Shown: in pieces, positions 7,910 through 17,216 of the stretch
How positions within the stretch are numbered: position 1 is the stretch's first letter
How the letters are laid out: every line of letters starts with the position of its first letter
DNA from: Streptomyces curacoi
Lineage (GTDB): Bacteria; Actinomycetota; Actinomycetes; Streptomycetales; Streptomycetaceae
DNA: 64,000 nucleotides
Direction: 5' to 3'
Assembly (NCBI RefSeq): GCF_001513975.1
Contig: NZ_KQ947987.1
Span: forward strand, 124,001-188,000
Program-made: the position numbers and the translations under genes
The notes under the pieces: model-generated
What the model was told of the DNA's origin: nothing
What the model saw: only the letters and a program-made list of their open reading frames with translations
The model's database searches: none

Positions 7910-9103
7910 ATGATCCAGTCCACCGCCTGGGACTCCCACCCGGAACCCCTCGCCGTCGCCTCCGCGCCCGCCCCCGAGTACGGCAGCGGCTCGCTCGCCG
8001 ATCTGCTGCCCACGCTGGCCGCGGGCATGGCCGTACCGGACATGACCGCCGCGATCCCCGAGCTGACCGCCGCCGACCGGAACTGCGTGTTTTTGATCGA
8101 CGGCCTCGGCTGGGAGCAGCTGAAGGCGCACCCCGAGGACGCGCCCTTCATGACCTCGCTCCTGAGCAGCTCGCGCGGCGGCACCGGACGCCCGATCACC
8201 GCCGGCTACCCGGCGACCACCGCGACCTCCCTCGCCTCCGTCGGCACCGGCCTGCCGCCGGGCGCGCACGGCCTGCCCGGCTACACCGTGCGCAACCCGG
8301 AGACCGGCGAGCTGATGAACCAGCTGCGCTGGCAGCCGTGGACGGCGCCGCGCGGCTGGCAGCCGTATCCCACCGTCTTCCAGCTGGCGCACCAGGCTGG
8401 CGTGCACGCCGCCCAGGTGTCGTCGCCCACCTTCGAGAACACCCCGCTGACCAAGGTCGCGCTCAGCGGCGGAACGTTCGTCGGGCGGCTGACCGGCGAG
8501 GACCGCATGGACCTCGCGGCCGAGCAACTGGCCGCGGGCGACCGCTCCCTCGTCTACACGTACTACGCCGAACTCGACGGCGCCGGTCACCGCTTCGGCG
8601 TCGACTCGGACACCTGGCGCGGCCAGCTCATGTACGTCGACCGGCTCGTCCAGCGCCTCGCCGAGCAACTGCCGCCGCGCAGCGCGCTCTACGTCACCGC
8701 CGACCACGGCATGCTCGACGTGCCCTTCGACGAGCAGCACCGCATCGACTTCGACGAGGACTGGGAGCTGCGCGCCGGCGTCGCCCTGCTCGGCGGCGAG
8801 GGCCGGGCGCGGCATGTGTACGCGGTGCCGGGCGCCGAGCAGGACGTCCTGACCTGCTGGCGGGAGGTGCTCGGCGAGCAGTTCTGGGTGGCCTCCCGGG
8901 ACGAGGCGATCGCGGCGGGCTGGTTCGGGCCGCGGATCGACGAACGGGTGTACGGCCGGATCGGCGACGTGGTCGCGGCCGCGCGGGACGACGTTTTGAT
9001 CATCGCGTCCGAGCGGGAGCCGAAGGAGTCGGCGATGGTCGGCAACCACGGTTCGATGACCCCCGCCGAGCAGCTGGTCCCCCTGCTCGAAGTACGCTCC
9101 TGA
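7910..9103 (+). CDS. Alkaline-phosphatase-superfamily phosphodiesterase / nucleotide pyrophosphatase
   Basis: 397 residues of type I phosphodiesterase fold. Metal and catalytic motifs appear in order: VFLIDGLGWEQL (about 60-71), GYPATTATS carrying the nucleophile Thr (about 98-106), YYAELDGAGHRFG, YVTADHGMLD (about 261-270) and VGNHGSMTP (about 377). There is no secretion signal, so it acts in the cytoplasm. Members hydrolyse nucleotide phosphodiester or phosphonate bonds; the substrate cannot be inferred. ATG at 7910 overlaps nothing but follows the DUF5998 stop by one base. Confidence 0.88.
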   Translation: MIQSTAWDSHPEPLAVASAPAPEYGSGSLADLLPTLAAGMAVPDMTAAIPELTAADRNCVFLIDGLGWEQLKAHPEDAPFMTSLLSSSRGGTGRPITAGYPATTATSLASVGTGLPPGAHGLPGYTVRNPETGELMNQLRWQPWTAPRGWQPYPTVFQLAHQAGVHAAQVSSPTFENTPLTKVALSGGTFVGRLTGEDRMDLAAEQLAAGDRSLVYTYYAELDGAGHRFGVDSDTWRGQLMYVDRLVQRLAEQLPPRSALYVTADHGMLDVPFDEQHRIDFDEDWELRAGVALLGGEGRARHVYAVPGAEQDVLTCWREVLGEQFWVASRDEAIAAGWFGPRIDERVYGRIGDVVAAARDDVLIIASEREPKESAMVGNHGSMTPAEQLVPLLEVRS

Positions 9104-9169
9104 CGCCTCGCACCTCACCGCCGAACCACCCCCTCGCCGATCTCTTCACCGAAAGGTGCTCAACTCGAC

Positions 9170-9817
9170 ATGCCCGAGCTGGTGTTCTTCTCCGGAACGA
9201 TGGACTGCGGGAAGTCGACGCTGGCTCTCCAGATCGAGCACAACCGTTCGGCGCGTGGTCTGCAGGGCATGATCTTCACCCGTGACGACCGTGCGGGCGA
9301 GGGCAAGCTGTCCTCGCGGCTGGGCCTGGTCACCGACGCGGTGGAGGTCGAGGACGGCACCGACCTGTACGCGTATCTCGTCGACCACCTCTCCCAGGGC
9401 GGCCGCGCCGACTACGTCATCGCGGACGAGGCCCAGTTCCTCGCACCGGAGCAGATCGACCAACTCGCGCGCGTGGTCGACGACCTGGGCCTGGACGTCT
9501 ACGCCTTCGGCATCACGACCGACTTCCGCAGCAAGCTGTTCCCCGGCTCCCAGCGTCTGGTGGAACTCGCCGACCGGGTCGAGGTACTCCAGGTCGAGGC
9601 CCTGTGCTGGTGCGGCGCCCGAGCCACCCACAACGCCCGCACGATAGGCGGTGAGATGGTCGTCGAGGGCGCCCAGGTGGTCGTCGGTGACGTCAACCAG
9701 GCGGACGCCGTCGGCTACGAGGTGCTCTGCCGCCGCCACCACCGGCGCCGGATGACGGCGGCCACGGCCCGGGCGGCGGCGCTGTCCCCGGACGTACTGC
9801 CGGTGCAGCCGGCCTGA
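9170..9817 (+). CDS. tdk: Thymidine kinase, type II
   Basis: 215 residues. P-loop GTMDCGKS at residues 9-16, DEAQF Walker B motif, the TDF lasso region (GITTDFRSKLFPGS), and a zinc ribbon (CWCG pair plus a distal Cys near LCRRH). It phosphorylates thymidine (and deoxyuridine) with ATP for pyrimidine salvage. ATG at 9170 follows GAAAGGTG 11 bases upstream. It lies downstream of the phosphodiesterase after a 66-base gap and converges on the VOC gene. Confidence 0.95.
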   Translation: MPELVFFSGTMDCGKSTLALQIEHNRSARGLQGMIFTRDDRAGEGKLSSRLGLVTDAVEVEDGTDLYAYLVDHLSQGGRADYVIADEAQFLAPEQIDQLARVVDDLGLDVYAFGITTDFRSKLFPGSQRLVELADRVEVLQVEALCWCGARATHNARTIGGEMVVEGAQVVVGDVNQADAVGYEVLCRRHHRRRMTAATARAAALSPDVLPVQPA

Positions 9818-9855
9818 GCCCGGACCGGCTTCGGCAGCCCGGCCTTCGAAAGCCG

Positions 9856-10656
9856 TCAGCGCGGACGCTGGAGCAGCGAGAACCGGGCTCCCTCCGGATC
9901 CGCCACCGTCGCCACCCGGCCGTGGGGGCTGTCGTGGGCCGGTTTGAGGACATGGCCGCCGAGGTCGACGATCCGGACCAGTGCCTCGTCCGTGTCGGCG
10001 ACTTCGAAGTACGTCATCCAGTGCGGACCCCGGTCGCGGGGCAGGGCGTTGCCGACGCCGTGGACGGCGGCGACCGGGCGGCCGTCGATGTGCAGGGTGA
10101 CGTGGTCCGGGTCGGCGGAGACGGGCTCCTCCTCGTAGGCGAACACCGTCTCGTAGAACTTGGCGATGTTGACGGTCTCGAACGTCAGCAGTTCGTTCCA
10201 GGCCGGCGTGCCGGGCACCCCCGTGACGGCCGTGCCGCGGTGTGCCGCCGTCTGCCAGATGCCGAAGACGGCGCCGGAGGGGTCGGAGCAGATCGCCAGC
10301 CGGCCGGCCTCGACGGCGTCCAGCGGGCCCACGCCGACCGTGCCGCCGCACAGCCGTACCGTCTCGGCGGTCAGGTCCACGTCGTTCGAGGCGAGATAAG
10401 GCGTCCAGGCGATGGGGAGATGACGGTCCGGGGGCAACTGCCCGATGCCGGCCACCTCACGGCCGTCGAGCAGCGCCCGCACATAGGGGCCGAGTTGCGG
10501 GGGGCCGGGCTGGAACTCCCAGCCGAACAGCGCTGCGTAGAAGTCCTGGATCGCGGCCAGTCCGTGCACCATCAGACTCACCCAGCAGGGCGTGCCGGGC
10601 GTGTGCCGAGCGTCTGCTTCGCCGATCGGGCCGGCCGACCCCCGTGCCTCGGTCAT
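9856..10656 (-). CDS. Two-domain VOC (glyoxalase/bleomycin-resistance fold) protein
   Basis: 266 residues with two vicinal-oxygen-chelate repeats (about 22-130 and 150-264). Each starts with a PCWVSL or PAWNEL strand and ends with a DPxGAxFxxxQ motif (DPSGAVFGIWQ, DPEGARFSLLQ), as in hydroxylase- or CFP30B-like proteins. Substrate unknown. ATG at 10656 has AGGAG 9 bases upstream; the GTG at 10662 is too close to that site. No membrane segment. Confidence 0.85.
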   Translation of the reverse strand: MTEARGSAGPIGEADARHTPGTPCWVSLMVHGLAAIQDFYAALFGWEFQPGPPQLGPYVRALLDGREVAGIGQLPPDRHLPIAWTPYLASNDVDLTAETVRLCGGTVGVGPLDAVEAGRLAICSDPSGAVFGIWQTAAHRGTAVTGVPGTPAWNELLTFETVNIAKFYETVFAYEEEPVSADPDHVTLHIDGRPVAAVHGVGNALPRDRGPHWMTYFEVADTDEALVRIVDLGGHVLKPAHDSPHGRVATVADPEGARFSLLQRPR

Positions 10657-10953
10657 CGTCACTCTCTCCTCGGTCCCTCGCGGTGGCCGCGTCGCTTCCG
10701 CTGTCCGGAGCCCCGTGCCGATGCTCGCACCACCCGTGGCCAGGCGCGCTGCGGGCGCGCCGCCGCACGACGGCCGGTGCCCGGAGGAAGCCCGGTGTGC
10801 GATTTACCGCCCGTTCCCGTGCGATTGCCGACGGATGCTCGATCGGCTGTACAGCATGTGCCTGATCCCGTACGCCTCGTGATCGGGCCTGTCCGGCGGG
10901 CAGAGTAACCGGACAGCGACGATGCGGCCACCCCGTGCGCAAGGATGGTGGCC

Positions 10954-11805
10954 ATGAACGCCATCATCTCCGCATCCGAACTCGCGAGCGAACTGACGGG
11001 CGAGAAGCCGCCGGTGCTGCTCGACGTCCGCTGGCAGCTGACCCTGGCGAAGGCCGCCGGTGAGCCGCCGTTCGACGGCCGGACCGCGTACGAAGCCGGA
11101 CACATCCCCGGCGCGGTCTATATCGACCTGGACCGGGAACTGGCCGGTGCGCCCGGTGCGCGCGGCCGGCACCCGCTGCCGGACTTGGCCGAATTCGGTG
11201 CGGCGATGCGGCGGGCGGGCGTGTCGTCCGCGGCGCCGGTTGTCGTGTACGACGGCGGGCAGGGCTGGGGGGCGGCCCGGGCATGGTGGCTGCTGCGGTG
11301 GACGGGTCACCCGGACGTGCGGGTCCTCGACGGTGGGTTGCCGGCCTGGGAGGGGCCGCTGGAGACATCGGTGCCGACTCCGGCTGAGGGCGACTTCGAG
11401 CCGGCGCCGGGGGCGACGGGGCAGCTCGACGCCGAGGGCGCCGCGGCGCTCGCCCGGTCCGGGGTGCTGCTGGACGCGAGGGCGGGGGAGCGGTACCGCG
11501 GCGAGGTCGAGCCGATCGATCCGGTCGGCGGCCACATCCCGGGCGCCCTGTCCGCGCCCACCAACGAGAACGTGGGGCCGGACGGCCGCTTCCTGCCCGC
11601 CGAGGAACTCGGGGCGCGCTTCAAGGCGCTGGGGGCGTCCGAGGGGACGGAGGTCGGCGTGTACTGCGGCTCGGGCGTCTCCGCCGCGCACGAGGTGCTG
11701 GCGCTGGCGGTCGCGGGGATTCCGGCGGCGCTGTACGTCGGTTCCTGGTCGGAGTGGTCGTCGGATCCGTCGCGGCCGGTGGCCGTCGGGCCGGATCCTC
11801 AGTAG
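10954..11805 (+). CDS. Sulfurtransferase, 3-mercaptopyruvate type
   Basis: 283 residues, two rhodanese domains. The first is inactive-like (AGHIPGAVYIDLDREL, then FGAAMRRAGV). The second carries the active cysteine Cys238 in YCGSGVSAAHE. The CGSGxxA loop is typical of 3-mercaptopyruvate sulfurtransferases such as SseA; thiosulfate enzymes have CRKGxT. It moves sulfane sulfur to thiol or cyanide acceptors in the cytoplasm. ATG at 10954 is chosen because AAGGATGG precedes it; an in-frame ATG at 10945 lies inside that site. Confidence 0.9.
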   Translation: MNAIISASELASELTGEKPPVLLDVRWQLTLAKAAGEPPFDGRTAYEAGHIPGAVYIDLDRELAGAPGARGRHPLPDLAEFGAAMRRAGVSSAAPVVVYDGGQGWGAARAWWLLRWTGHPDVRVLDGGLPAWEGPLETSVPTPAEGDFEPAPGATGQLDAEGAAALARSGVLLDARAGERYRGEVEPIDPVGGHIPGALSAPTNENVGPDGRFLPAEELGARFKALGASEGTEVGVYCGSGVSAAHEVLALAVAGIPAALYVGSWSEWSSDPSRPVAVGPDPQ

Positions 11806-11827
11806 GACGGCCCACGGCCCGCACGGC

Positions 11828-11861
11828 ATGAGGGCCACGCTGCGACCAGCGCGGCCCTCAT
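11828..11861. terminator. Bidirectional terminator between the sulfurtransferase gene and sepH
   Basis: ATGAGGGCCACGCT (11828-11841) pairs with AGCGCGGCCCTCAT (11848-11861) with one mismatch and a short loop. It lies between two convergent genes. Confidence 0.7.
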
Positions 11862-11895
11862 CCTCCTACGGTCCGGGCCGCAGCCGTACGGCCGA

Positions 11896-12933
11896 CTACT
11901 CCTGCTTCTTCCGGCGCGTCCCGAACACGATCTCGTCCCAGCTCGGTACGGCCGCCCGGCGGCCGGGGCGGACGCCGTCCGCTTCGGCCTGGCGGTCCGT
12001 GGCGCCGATGAGGCGATCGCGGTGGCTGCCGACGGAGCGGGGCATGAGGACGTCCGCGTAGGCGGAACCGGCCGAGGCGGCGGGGGCGGGAGGCTCCTCC
12101 GCGGCCGGTTCGTCGGCGGGTTCCTCCGTGTCCGGCTCCGCCGGGCGCTCCGGCACCACCAGGTCACCGCGGAAGCTGGGCACCGCCTCCAGCAGGCTGG
12201 TCAGCGAGTCCCGTTCCTCCGTGGTCTCCTCGGCGGGTTCGGAGGCCTGGGCCGGCAGGCTCGGCCGCGCGGTCTCGAGAGCACGGTCCATCGAACGCTC
12301 GCGCGGGAGCCGGGCGATACGCGGCACGAACGGGAAGCTGGGCTCCGGCGCGGCGAGGTCGTCGGACTCACCGATCAGCGAGCGCGCCTCGTCGTCGACG
12401 GCCTGGACGAGCCGCCGGGGCGGGTCGTACGTCCAGCTCGCCGAGTGCGGTTCGCCCGCCACCATGTAGACCAGCAGCACTTCCCAGGTGCCGTCGTCCC
12501 GGCGCCACGAGTCCCACTGGACGCTGTCCTTGTCGGCGCCGCGCAGCAGCAGCCGCTCCTGGACGGCCTCGCCGAGCTGCGGCCCGGCGGCGTTCTCGCC
12601 GGGGCGGCGGACGGGGGTCTTGCGGGCCCGTTCGGCCATGAAGGCGCGCTCGGCGAGGACGGGGCCCTCGAAGCGGCGTACGCGGTCGACGGGGATGCCG
12701 GCGAGTTGGGCGACCTCTTCCGCGGTCGCACCAGCGCGTATACGCGCCTGGATGTCGCGGGGGCGGAGATGGCTCTCCACCTCGATCTCGATCTGGCCGA
12801 GGCGGGGCCGGTCGCCGCGCACGGCGGCGCGCAGGCGTTCGTCGATCGGAAGCGTGTACTCCGTAGAGTCGGCAGCCTTGAGCACCAGCCGTGTGCCGTC
12901 ATTGGAGACGGCCACGACACGCAGTTCGGGCAT
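11896..12933 (-). CDS. sepH: Cell-division protein SepH (DUF3071)
   Basis: 345 residues. N-terminal DUF3071 domain with a predicted helix-turn-helix (ATAEEVAQLAGIPVDRVRRF, about 70-90), a long acidic Pro/Glu linker (about 235-300), and the conserved C-terminal tail PSWDEIVFGTRRKKQE. SepH of S. venezuelae binds FtsZ and promotes its assembly during sporulation septation. ATG at 12933 follows GGGAGG by 6 bases; the longer in-frame extension is not supported. The gene appears monocistronic, sharing a terminator with the convergent sulfurtransferase. Confidence 0.93.
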   Translation of the reverse strand: MPELRVVAVSNDGTRLVLKAADSTEYTLPIDERLRAAVRGDRPRLGQIEIEVESHLRPRDIQARIRAGATAEEVAQLAGIPVDRVRRFEGPVLAERAFMAERARKTPVRRPGENAAGPQLGEAVQERLLLRGADKDSVQWDSWRRDDGTWEVLLVYMVAGEPHSASWTYDPPRRLVQAVDDEARSLIGESDDLAAPEPSFPFVPRIARLPRERSMDRALETARPSLPAQASEPAEETTEERDSLTSLLEAVPSFRGDLVVPERPAEPDTEEPADEPAAEEPPAPAASAGSAYADVLMPRSVGSHRDRLIGATDRQAEADGVRPGRRAAVPSWDEIVFGTRRKKQE

Positions 12934-13357
12934 GGGGACCTCCCGGGTGGTGCCTGCCGACGTCACGTGCGTCGCTGCTTCCGCTAGTCGAGTGTGGCCT
13001 GCCCGGGTGCAGCCTGCCACAACCTTGCCGAGTTGCCCGGCGTGTCGGGCGCGGGCCCTGGATCGCCGTTATGGCACGGTTACCTATTCGCAACGCTAAG
13101 TGACCAACTCCGTCACCCTGTGCAACTAGCCCCCTCCCGGCGGTCCTTGAAGGCCACGGACGCCCTGGCGGGAGACCGGACCCAGGGCTCGCAACAGTAC
13201 TCCATTTGGGCCACGTGCGTGGATTGGCACGCCGCCCAACTTCTGGCAAGAAGCGCGACTCGGCCGACGGTTGAGCGGTTTTGAGATCTTGAACGTGGCG
13301 TACTTCACGCAATCCGCAGAAACGGAACTAATGGATTTCGGCCGTTCGTCGCGCCGG
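12934..13357. other. Intergenic region upstream of sepH
   Basis: 424 bases without a convincing gene. On the minus strand TTGCGA (near 13090) followed after 17 bases by TAACGG could be a weak promoter for sepH. The part near 13357 carries no clear terminator for the oxidase gene. Open frames crossing the region lack ribosome sites and family features. Confidence 0.5.
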
Positions 13358-14677
13358 CTACGCCCCCAACACCCGCCGCAGGTAGTCGTTCTGGAACCGG
13401 CGGTCGGGATCCAGCCGGTCCCGAAGCGCCGTGAACTCACCGAAGCGCGGGTACACCTCGGCGAAGTACTCGGCGTCCCGCGTGTGCACCTTGCCCCAGT
13501 GCGGCCGCCCCTCGTGCGCGGTGAAGATCCGCTCGGCGGCGGTGAAGTACCGCTGGAACGGCGTGCCCTTGACCATGTGGACGGCGACGTAGGCGCTGTC
13601 GCGGCCCGAGGCGGTGGACAGCGTGATGTCGTCGGCCGGCGCGGTGCGCACCTCGACCGGGAAACTGACTCTGAGGCCGGAGCGGTCGACCATGGCCCTC
13701 AGTTCGCGCAGCGTCTCGACGACGGCCTCGCGCGGAACGGCGTACTCCATCTCCACGAAGCGCACCCGGCGCGGTGATGTGAAGACCTTGTAGGGGATGT
13801 CGGTGTAAGACCGCGCGGACAGGGCCTTGCTGGAGACCTGGGCGATGGCGGGGATCGTCGCGGGCACCGCGCGGCCGACCCACTGGGCCACCTGGAAGAC
13901 GCCGTTGGAGAGGAACTCGTCCTCGAACCAGCCCTGGAGCTGCGGCACCGGCTTCTCCGGGCCCGCGCTGCGGTTGTTGCGCTTGGTGTTGGTGTTGCCG
14001 GTGTGCGGGAACCAGTAGAACTCGAAGTGCTCGTTCTCCGTCCACAGTTCGTCGAAGTCCGCCAGCACCCTGTCGAACGGCATCGGCTCCTCGCGCGCGG
14101 TGAGCAGGAAGATCGGCTCCGCGGCGAAGGTGATCGCGGTGACCACGCCCAGGGCGCCGAGGCCGATGCGGGCGGCCGCGAAGATCTCCGGGTTCTCCTT
14201 CTCGGAACAGGTGAGCACCGAGCCGTCGGCCGTGACCAGCTCAAGGGCCTTGATCTGGGCGGCGATCGAGGCGGAGTCGCGGCCCGTGCCGTGGGTGCCG
14301 GTGCTGGTGGCGCCGGAGACCGTCTGCTCCATGATGTCGCCCATGTTCGTGAGCGACAGGCCCTCGCGCGCCAGGGCCATGTTGAGTCTCTTGAGCGGGG
14401 TACCGGCCTCCACGGTGACCGTCATGGCGTCGCGGTCGATATGGCGTATGCCGGTCAACAGTTGAGGACGTATCAACATGCCGTCGGTGGCGGCGATCGA
14501 GGTGAAGGAGTGCCCGCTGCCGACCGGCTTCACCTTCAGGCCGTCCTCGGCGGCCCGGCGTATCGCCGCGGACAGCTCCTCGACGGAGGCCGGAGTGACC
14601 TCCCGCGCGGGGCGGGCGGCCACGTTGCCGCCCCAGTTACGCCACGTGCCGTTCCTGCCGCTCGCTGTGCTGCTCAA
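13358..14677 (-). CDS. FAD-dependent sugar-1,4-lactone oxidase (D-arabinono-1,4-lactone oxidase family)
   Basis: 439 residues. FAD-binding PCMH domain (about 15-180) with VGSGHSFTSIAATDG, whose His is the covalent FAD site in related aldonolactone oxidases, and GATSTGTHGTG. The C-terminal ALO domain ends with RPHWGKVHTRDAEY, the HWGK active-site motif. It oxidises aldonolactones or alditols with O2. The start is taken as TTG at 14677, which has GGGAGG 6 bases upstream and puts the conserved NGTWRNWGGNV near the N terminus; upstream sequence belongs to the MFS gene. The two genes overlap by 41 bases and are cotranscribed. Confidence 0.88.
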   Translation of the reverse strand: MSSTASGRNGTWRNWGGNVAARPAREVTPASVEELSAAIRRAAEDGLKVKPVGSGHSFTSIAATDGMLIRPQLLTGIRHIDRDAMTVTVEAGTPLKRLNMALAREGLSLTNMGDIMEQTVSGATSTGTHGTGRDSASIAAQIKALELVTADGSVLTCSEKENPEIFAAARIGLGALGVVTAITFAAEPIFLLTAREEPMPFDRVLADFDELWTENEHFEFYWFPHTGNTNTKRNNRSAGPEKPVPQLQGWFEDEFLSNGVFQVAQWVGRAVPATIPAIAQVSSKALSARSYTDIPYKVFTSPRRVRFVEMEYAVPREAVVETLRELRAMVDRSGLRVSFPVEVRTAPADDITLSTASGRDSAYVAVHMVKGTPFQRYFTAAERIFTAHEGRPHWGKVHTRDAEYFAEVYPRFGEFTALRDRLDPDRRFQNDYLRRVLGA

Positions 14678-15875
14678 CGGTGCCTCCCCGACGCGGAGCC
14701 GGCCTGCTGAGCCGGCGGTACCCCAGGAAACCCACCGCGACCGCGACGGCCCCGGACACCGCCGGAACCCCGTACCCGGCGTCCGCACCGGCGGCGTCGA
14801 TCACCCAGCCGGCCGCGGAGGAGCCGAGCGCGACCCCGACCGCGAGCCCGGTGCTCACCCAGGTCATGCCCTCGGTCAGTTGCGCGCGTGGTACGTGCTC
14901 TTCGATCAGGGACATGGTGGTGATCATCGTGGGAGCGACGGCCATGCCCGAGGCGAACAGCGCCACGGCCAGAAACGGCAAGTTCCCGACCAGTAGGAGG
15001 GGGATCATACTCACGGCCATGGCGCATATGCCCAGCAGCCAGCGAGGTTCCGGCGCCCCCTTGAAGCGCAACAGTCCGAAGACGAGCCCCGCCGCGCAGG
15101 AGCCCGCCGCGTACAGCGCGAGCACTACGCTCGCGGCGCCCTTGTGCCCCTGCTCATCGGCGAAGGCCACGGTGACCACGTCGACGGACCCGAAGATCGC
15201 TCCGGTCGCCACGAACGTGGCCACCAGGACCTGCAGCCCAGCGGAGCGCAGCGCCGTGCCGCCGCCGTGGCGCTCGCGCGGATGCGGCGCGGGCTCGGTG
15301 GCCCGCTGCGCGGTCAGCCAGAAGACACCCACCGCGAGGAAGCAGCCGGCGAGCAGCGGCCCCGCCTCCGGGAACCACGCCGTGGACAGGCCGATGGAGA
15401 TGATCGGCCCGAAGATGAAACAGACCTCGTCCACCACGGACTCGAAGGAGTACGCGGTGTGCAGCTGAGGCGTCCCCCGGTACAGGGCGGCCCAGCGGGC
15501 GCGGATCATCGCCCCGACGCTCGGCACACAGCCGATGCCGACGCACGCCACGAACAGCACCCACTCCGGCCACCCGTAGTGCGCGGCGAACAGCAGCAGG
15601 GCCCCCGCCGCGAGCGAGATCAGCGTCGCCGGACGGAGCACCCGCCGCTGGCCGTACTGGTCGACCAGCCGTGAGACCTGCGGCCCCGCCACCGCCGCGG
15701 CGAGCGCGATGGTGGCCGACAGGGCGCCGGCGAGGCCGTAGCGCCCGGTCAGCTGGGAAATCATGGTCACCACGCCGATGCCCATCATCGACAGCGGCAT
15801 CCGGCCGAGGAGACCGGCGGCGGAGAAGCCCTTGGTGCCGGGGGCGGCGAACAGGGCGCGGTAGGGGCTCGGCAC
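14637..15875 (-). CDS. MFS transporter, multidrug-efflux-like
   Basis: 412 residues, 12 hydrophobic segments in two sets of six. The cytoplasmic loop after TM2 reads RLVDQYGQRRVL, a variant of the MFS motif A. The FESVVDEVCFIFGPII segment in TM5 is typical of a Streptomyces subfamily annotated as MFS efflux proteins. Substrate unknown. It is the first gene of a two-gene unit with the lactone oxidase, so it may export a related sugar acid or simply share a promoter. Confidence 0.88.
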   Translation of the reverse strand: MPSPYRALFAAPGTKGFSAAGLLGRMPLSMMGIGVVTMISQLTGRYGLAGALSATIALAAAVAGPQVSRLVDQYGQRRVLRPATLISLAAGALLLFAAHYGWPEWVLFVACVGIGCVPSVGAMIRARWAALYRGTPQLHTAYSFESVVDEVCFIFGPIISIGLSTAWFPEAGPLLAGCFLAVGVFWLTAQRATEPAPHPRERHGGGTALRSAGLQVLVATFVATGAIFGSVDVVTVAFADEQGHKGAASVVLALYAAGSCAAGLVFGLLRFKGAPEPRWLLGICAMAVSMIPLLLVGNLPFLAVALFASGMAVAPTMITTMSLIEEHVPRAQLTEGMTWVSTGLAVGVALGSSAAGWVIDAAGADAGYGVPAVSGAVAVAVGFLGYRRLSRPAPRRGGTVEQHSERQERHVA

Positions 15876-16080
15876 GGGGGTCTCCGGTCAGGCGGAAGCA
15901 GCCGGGCTGCGGCGGCTCGGGGCGGTCAGCAAGGCGGGCGGCCGGCTCGGGTAAGGCGTGCCTGCAGCCGATACAGCTTACGAGTCAGGTGACCTGGACG
16001 CACCCGCCCGGACCAACGGGGAACCCGGGCGGTCACCCCGCCGTTTCCCGGCTGTCAGTACCGGATGACAGGATCGACCC

Positions 16081-17208
16081 ATGCCAGACGCGCGCGATGC
16101 CAGCCCCTACGACGCCCTCCTCCTGCTCTCCTTCGGTGGCCCCGAGGGCCCGGACGACGTGATCCCGTTCCTGGAGAACGTCACCCGCGGGCGGGGCATC
16201 CCCAAGGAACGTCTGAAGGAAGTCGGCGAACACTACTTCCTGTTCGGCGGCGTCAGCCCCATCAACGACCAGAACCGCGCCCTGCTGGACGCCCTGCGCA
16301 AGGACTTCGCCGAGCACGGCCTGGACCTGCCGGTCTACTGGGGCAACCGCAACTGGGCGCCGTACCTGACGGACACCCTGCGCGAGATGGTCGCCGACGG
16401 CCGCCGCCGCATCCTCGTCCTCGCCACCAGCGCCTACGCCTCCTACTCGGGCTGCCGCCAGTACCGCGAGAACCTCGCCGACTCGCTCGCCGCCCTGGAG
16501 GCCGAGGGCCTCGAACTCCCCAGGATCGACAAGCTGCGGCACTACTTCAACCACCCCGGCTTCCTGGAGCCGATGATCGACGGCGTGCTCGACTCCCTCG
16601 CCGACCTCCCCGAGGACGTCCGCGACGGCGCCCACATCGCCTTCTCGACCCACTCGATCCCGACCGCCGCCGCCGACAGCTCCGGCCCGGTCGAGGACCA
16701 CGGCGACGGCGGCGCCTACGTCAAGCAGCACCTGGACGTCGCGCAGCTGATCGCCGACGCCGTACGCGAGCGCACCGGCGTCGACCACCCCTGGCAGCTC
16801 GTCTACCAGTCCCGCTCCGGCGCCCCGCACATCCCGTGGCTGGAGCCCGACATCTGCGACCACCTGGAGGAGCGGCAGGCGGCCGGCGCCCCGGCGGTCG
16901 TCATCGCGCCGATCGGGTTCGTCTCCGACCACATGGAGGTCCTGTACGACCTCGACACGGAGGCCAAGGCCAAGGCCGAGGAACTGGGCCTGCCGATGCG
17001 CCGCTCGGCCACCGTCGGGGACGACCCGCGGTTCGCCGCCGCGATCCGCGACCTCGTCCTGGAGCGCGCCGCCGTGGAGCGCGCGGAAGAGGTCACGCCC
17101 TGCGCCCTCGGCGCGCTCGGCGCGAGCCACAACCTCTGCCCGGTGGGCTGCTGCCCGACCCGCGCGCCCAAGCCCGCCGCAGCGGGCGCCGACAGCCCCT
17201 ACGCGTGA
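16081..17208 (+). CDS. hemH: Ferrochelatase (coproporphyrin ferrochelatase type)
   Basis: 375 residues. N-terminal [30 protein letters not shown] and FSTHSIP (the last around the catalytic His) are ferrochelatase signatures. Cys in SGCRQYRE together with the C-terminal cluster NLCPVGCCP fits the [2Fe-2S] ligands known in actinobacterial enzymes. In actinobacteria this enzyme inserts iron into coproporphyrin III (also called CpfC). CAGGAT lies 6 bases before the ATG and no ribosome site is visible, so the mRNA may be leaderless. The next gene follows after 8 bases. Confidence 0.95.
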   Translation: MPDARDASPYDALLLLSFGGPEGPDDVIPFLENVTRGRGIPKERLKEVGEHYFLFGGVSPINDQNRALLDALRKDFAEHGLDLPVYWGNRNWAPYLTDTLREMVADGRRRILVLATSAYASYSGCRQYRENLADSLAALEAEGLELPRIDKLRHYFNHPGFLEPMIDGVLDSLADLPEDVRDGAHIAFSTHSIPTAAADSSGPVEDHGDGGAYVKQHLDVAQLIADAVRERTGVDHPWQLVYQSRSGAPHIPWLEPDICDHLEERQAAGAPAVVIAPIGFVSDHMEVLYDLDTEAKAKAEELGLPMRRSATVGDDPRFAAAIRDLVLERAAVERAEEVTPCALGALGASHNLCPVGCCPTRAPKPAAAGADSPYA

Positions 17209-17216
17209 GGAGCCCA

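Noticed and set aside
12994..13284. 96-residue frame upstream of sepH
   Set aside because: No ribosome site, no recognisable domain, and it lies in the sepH promoter region.
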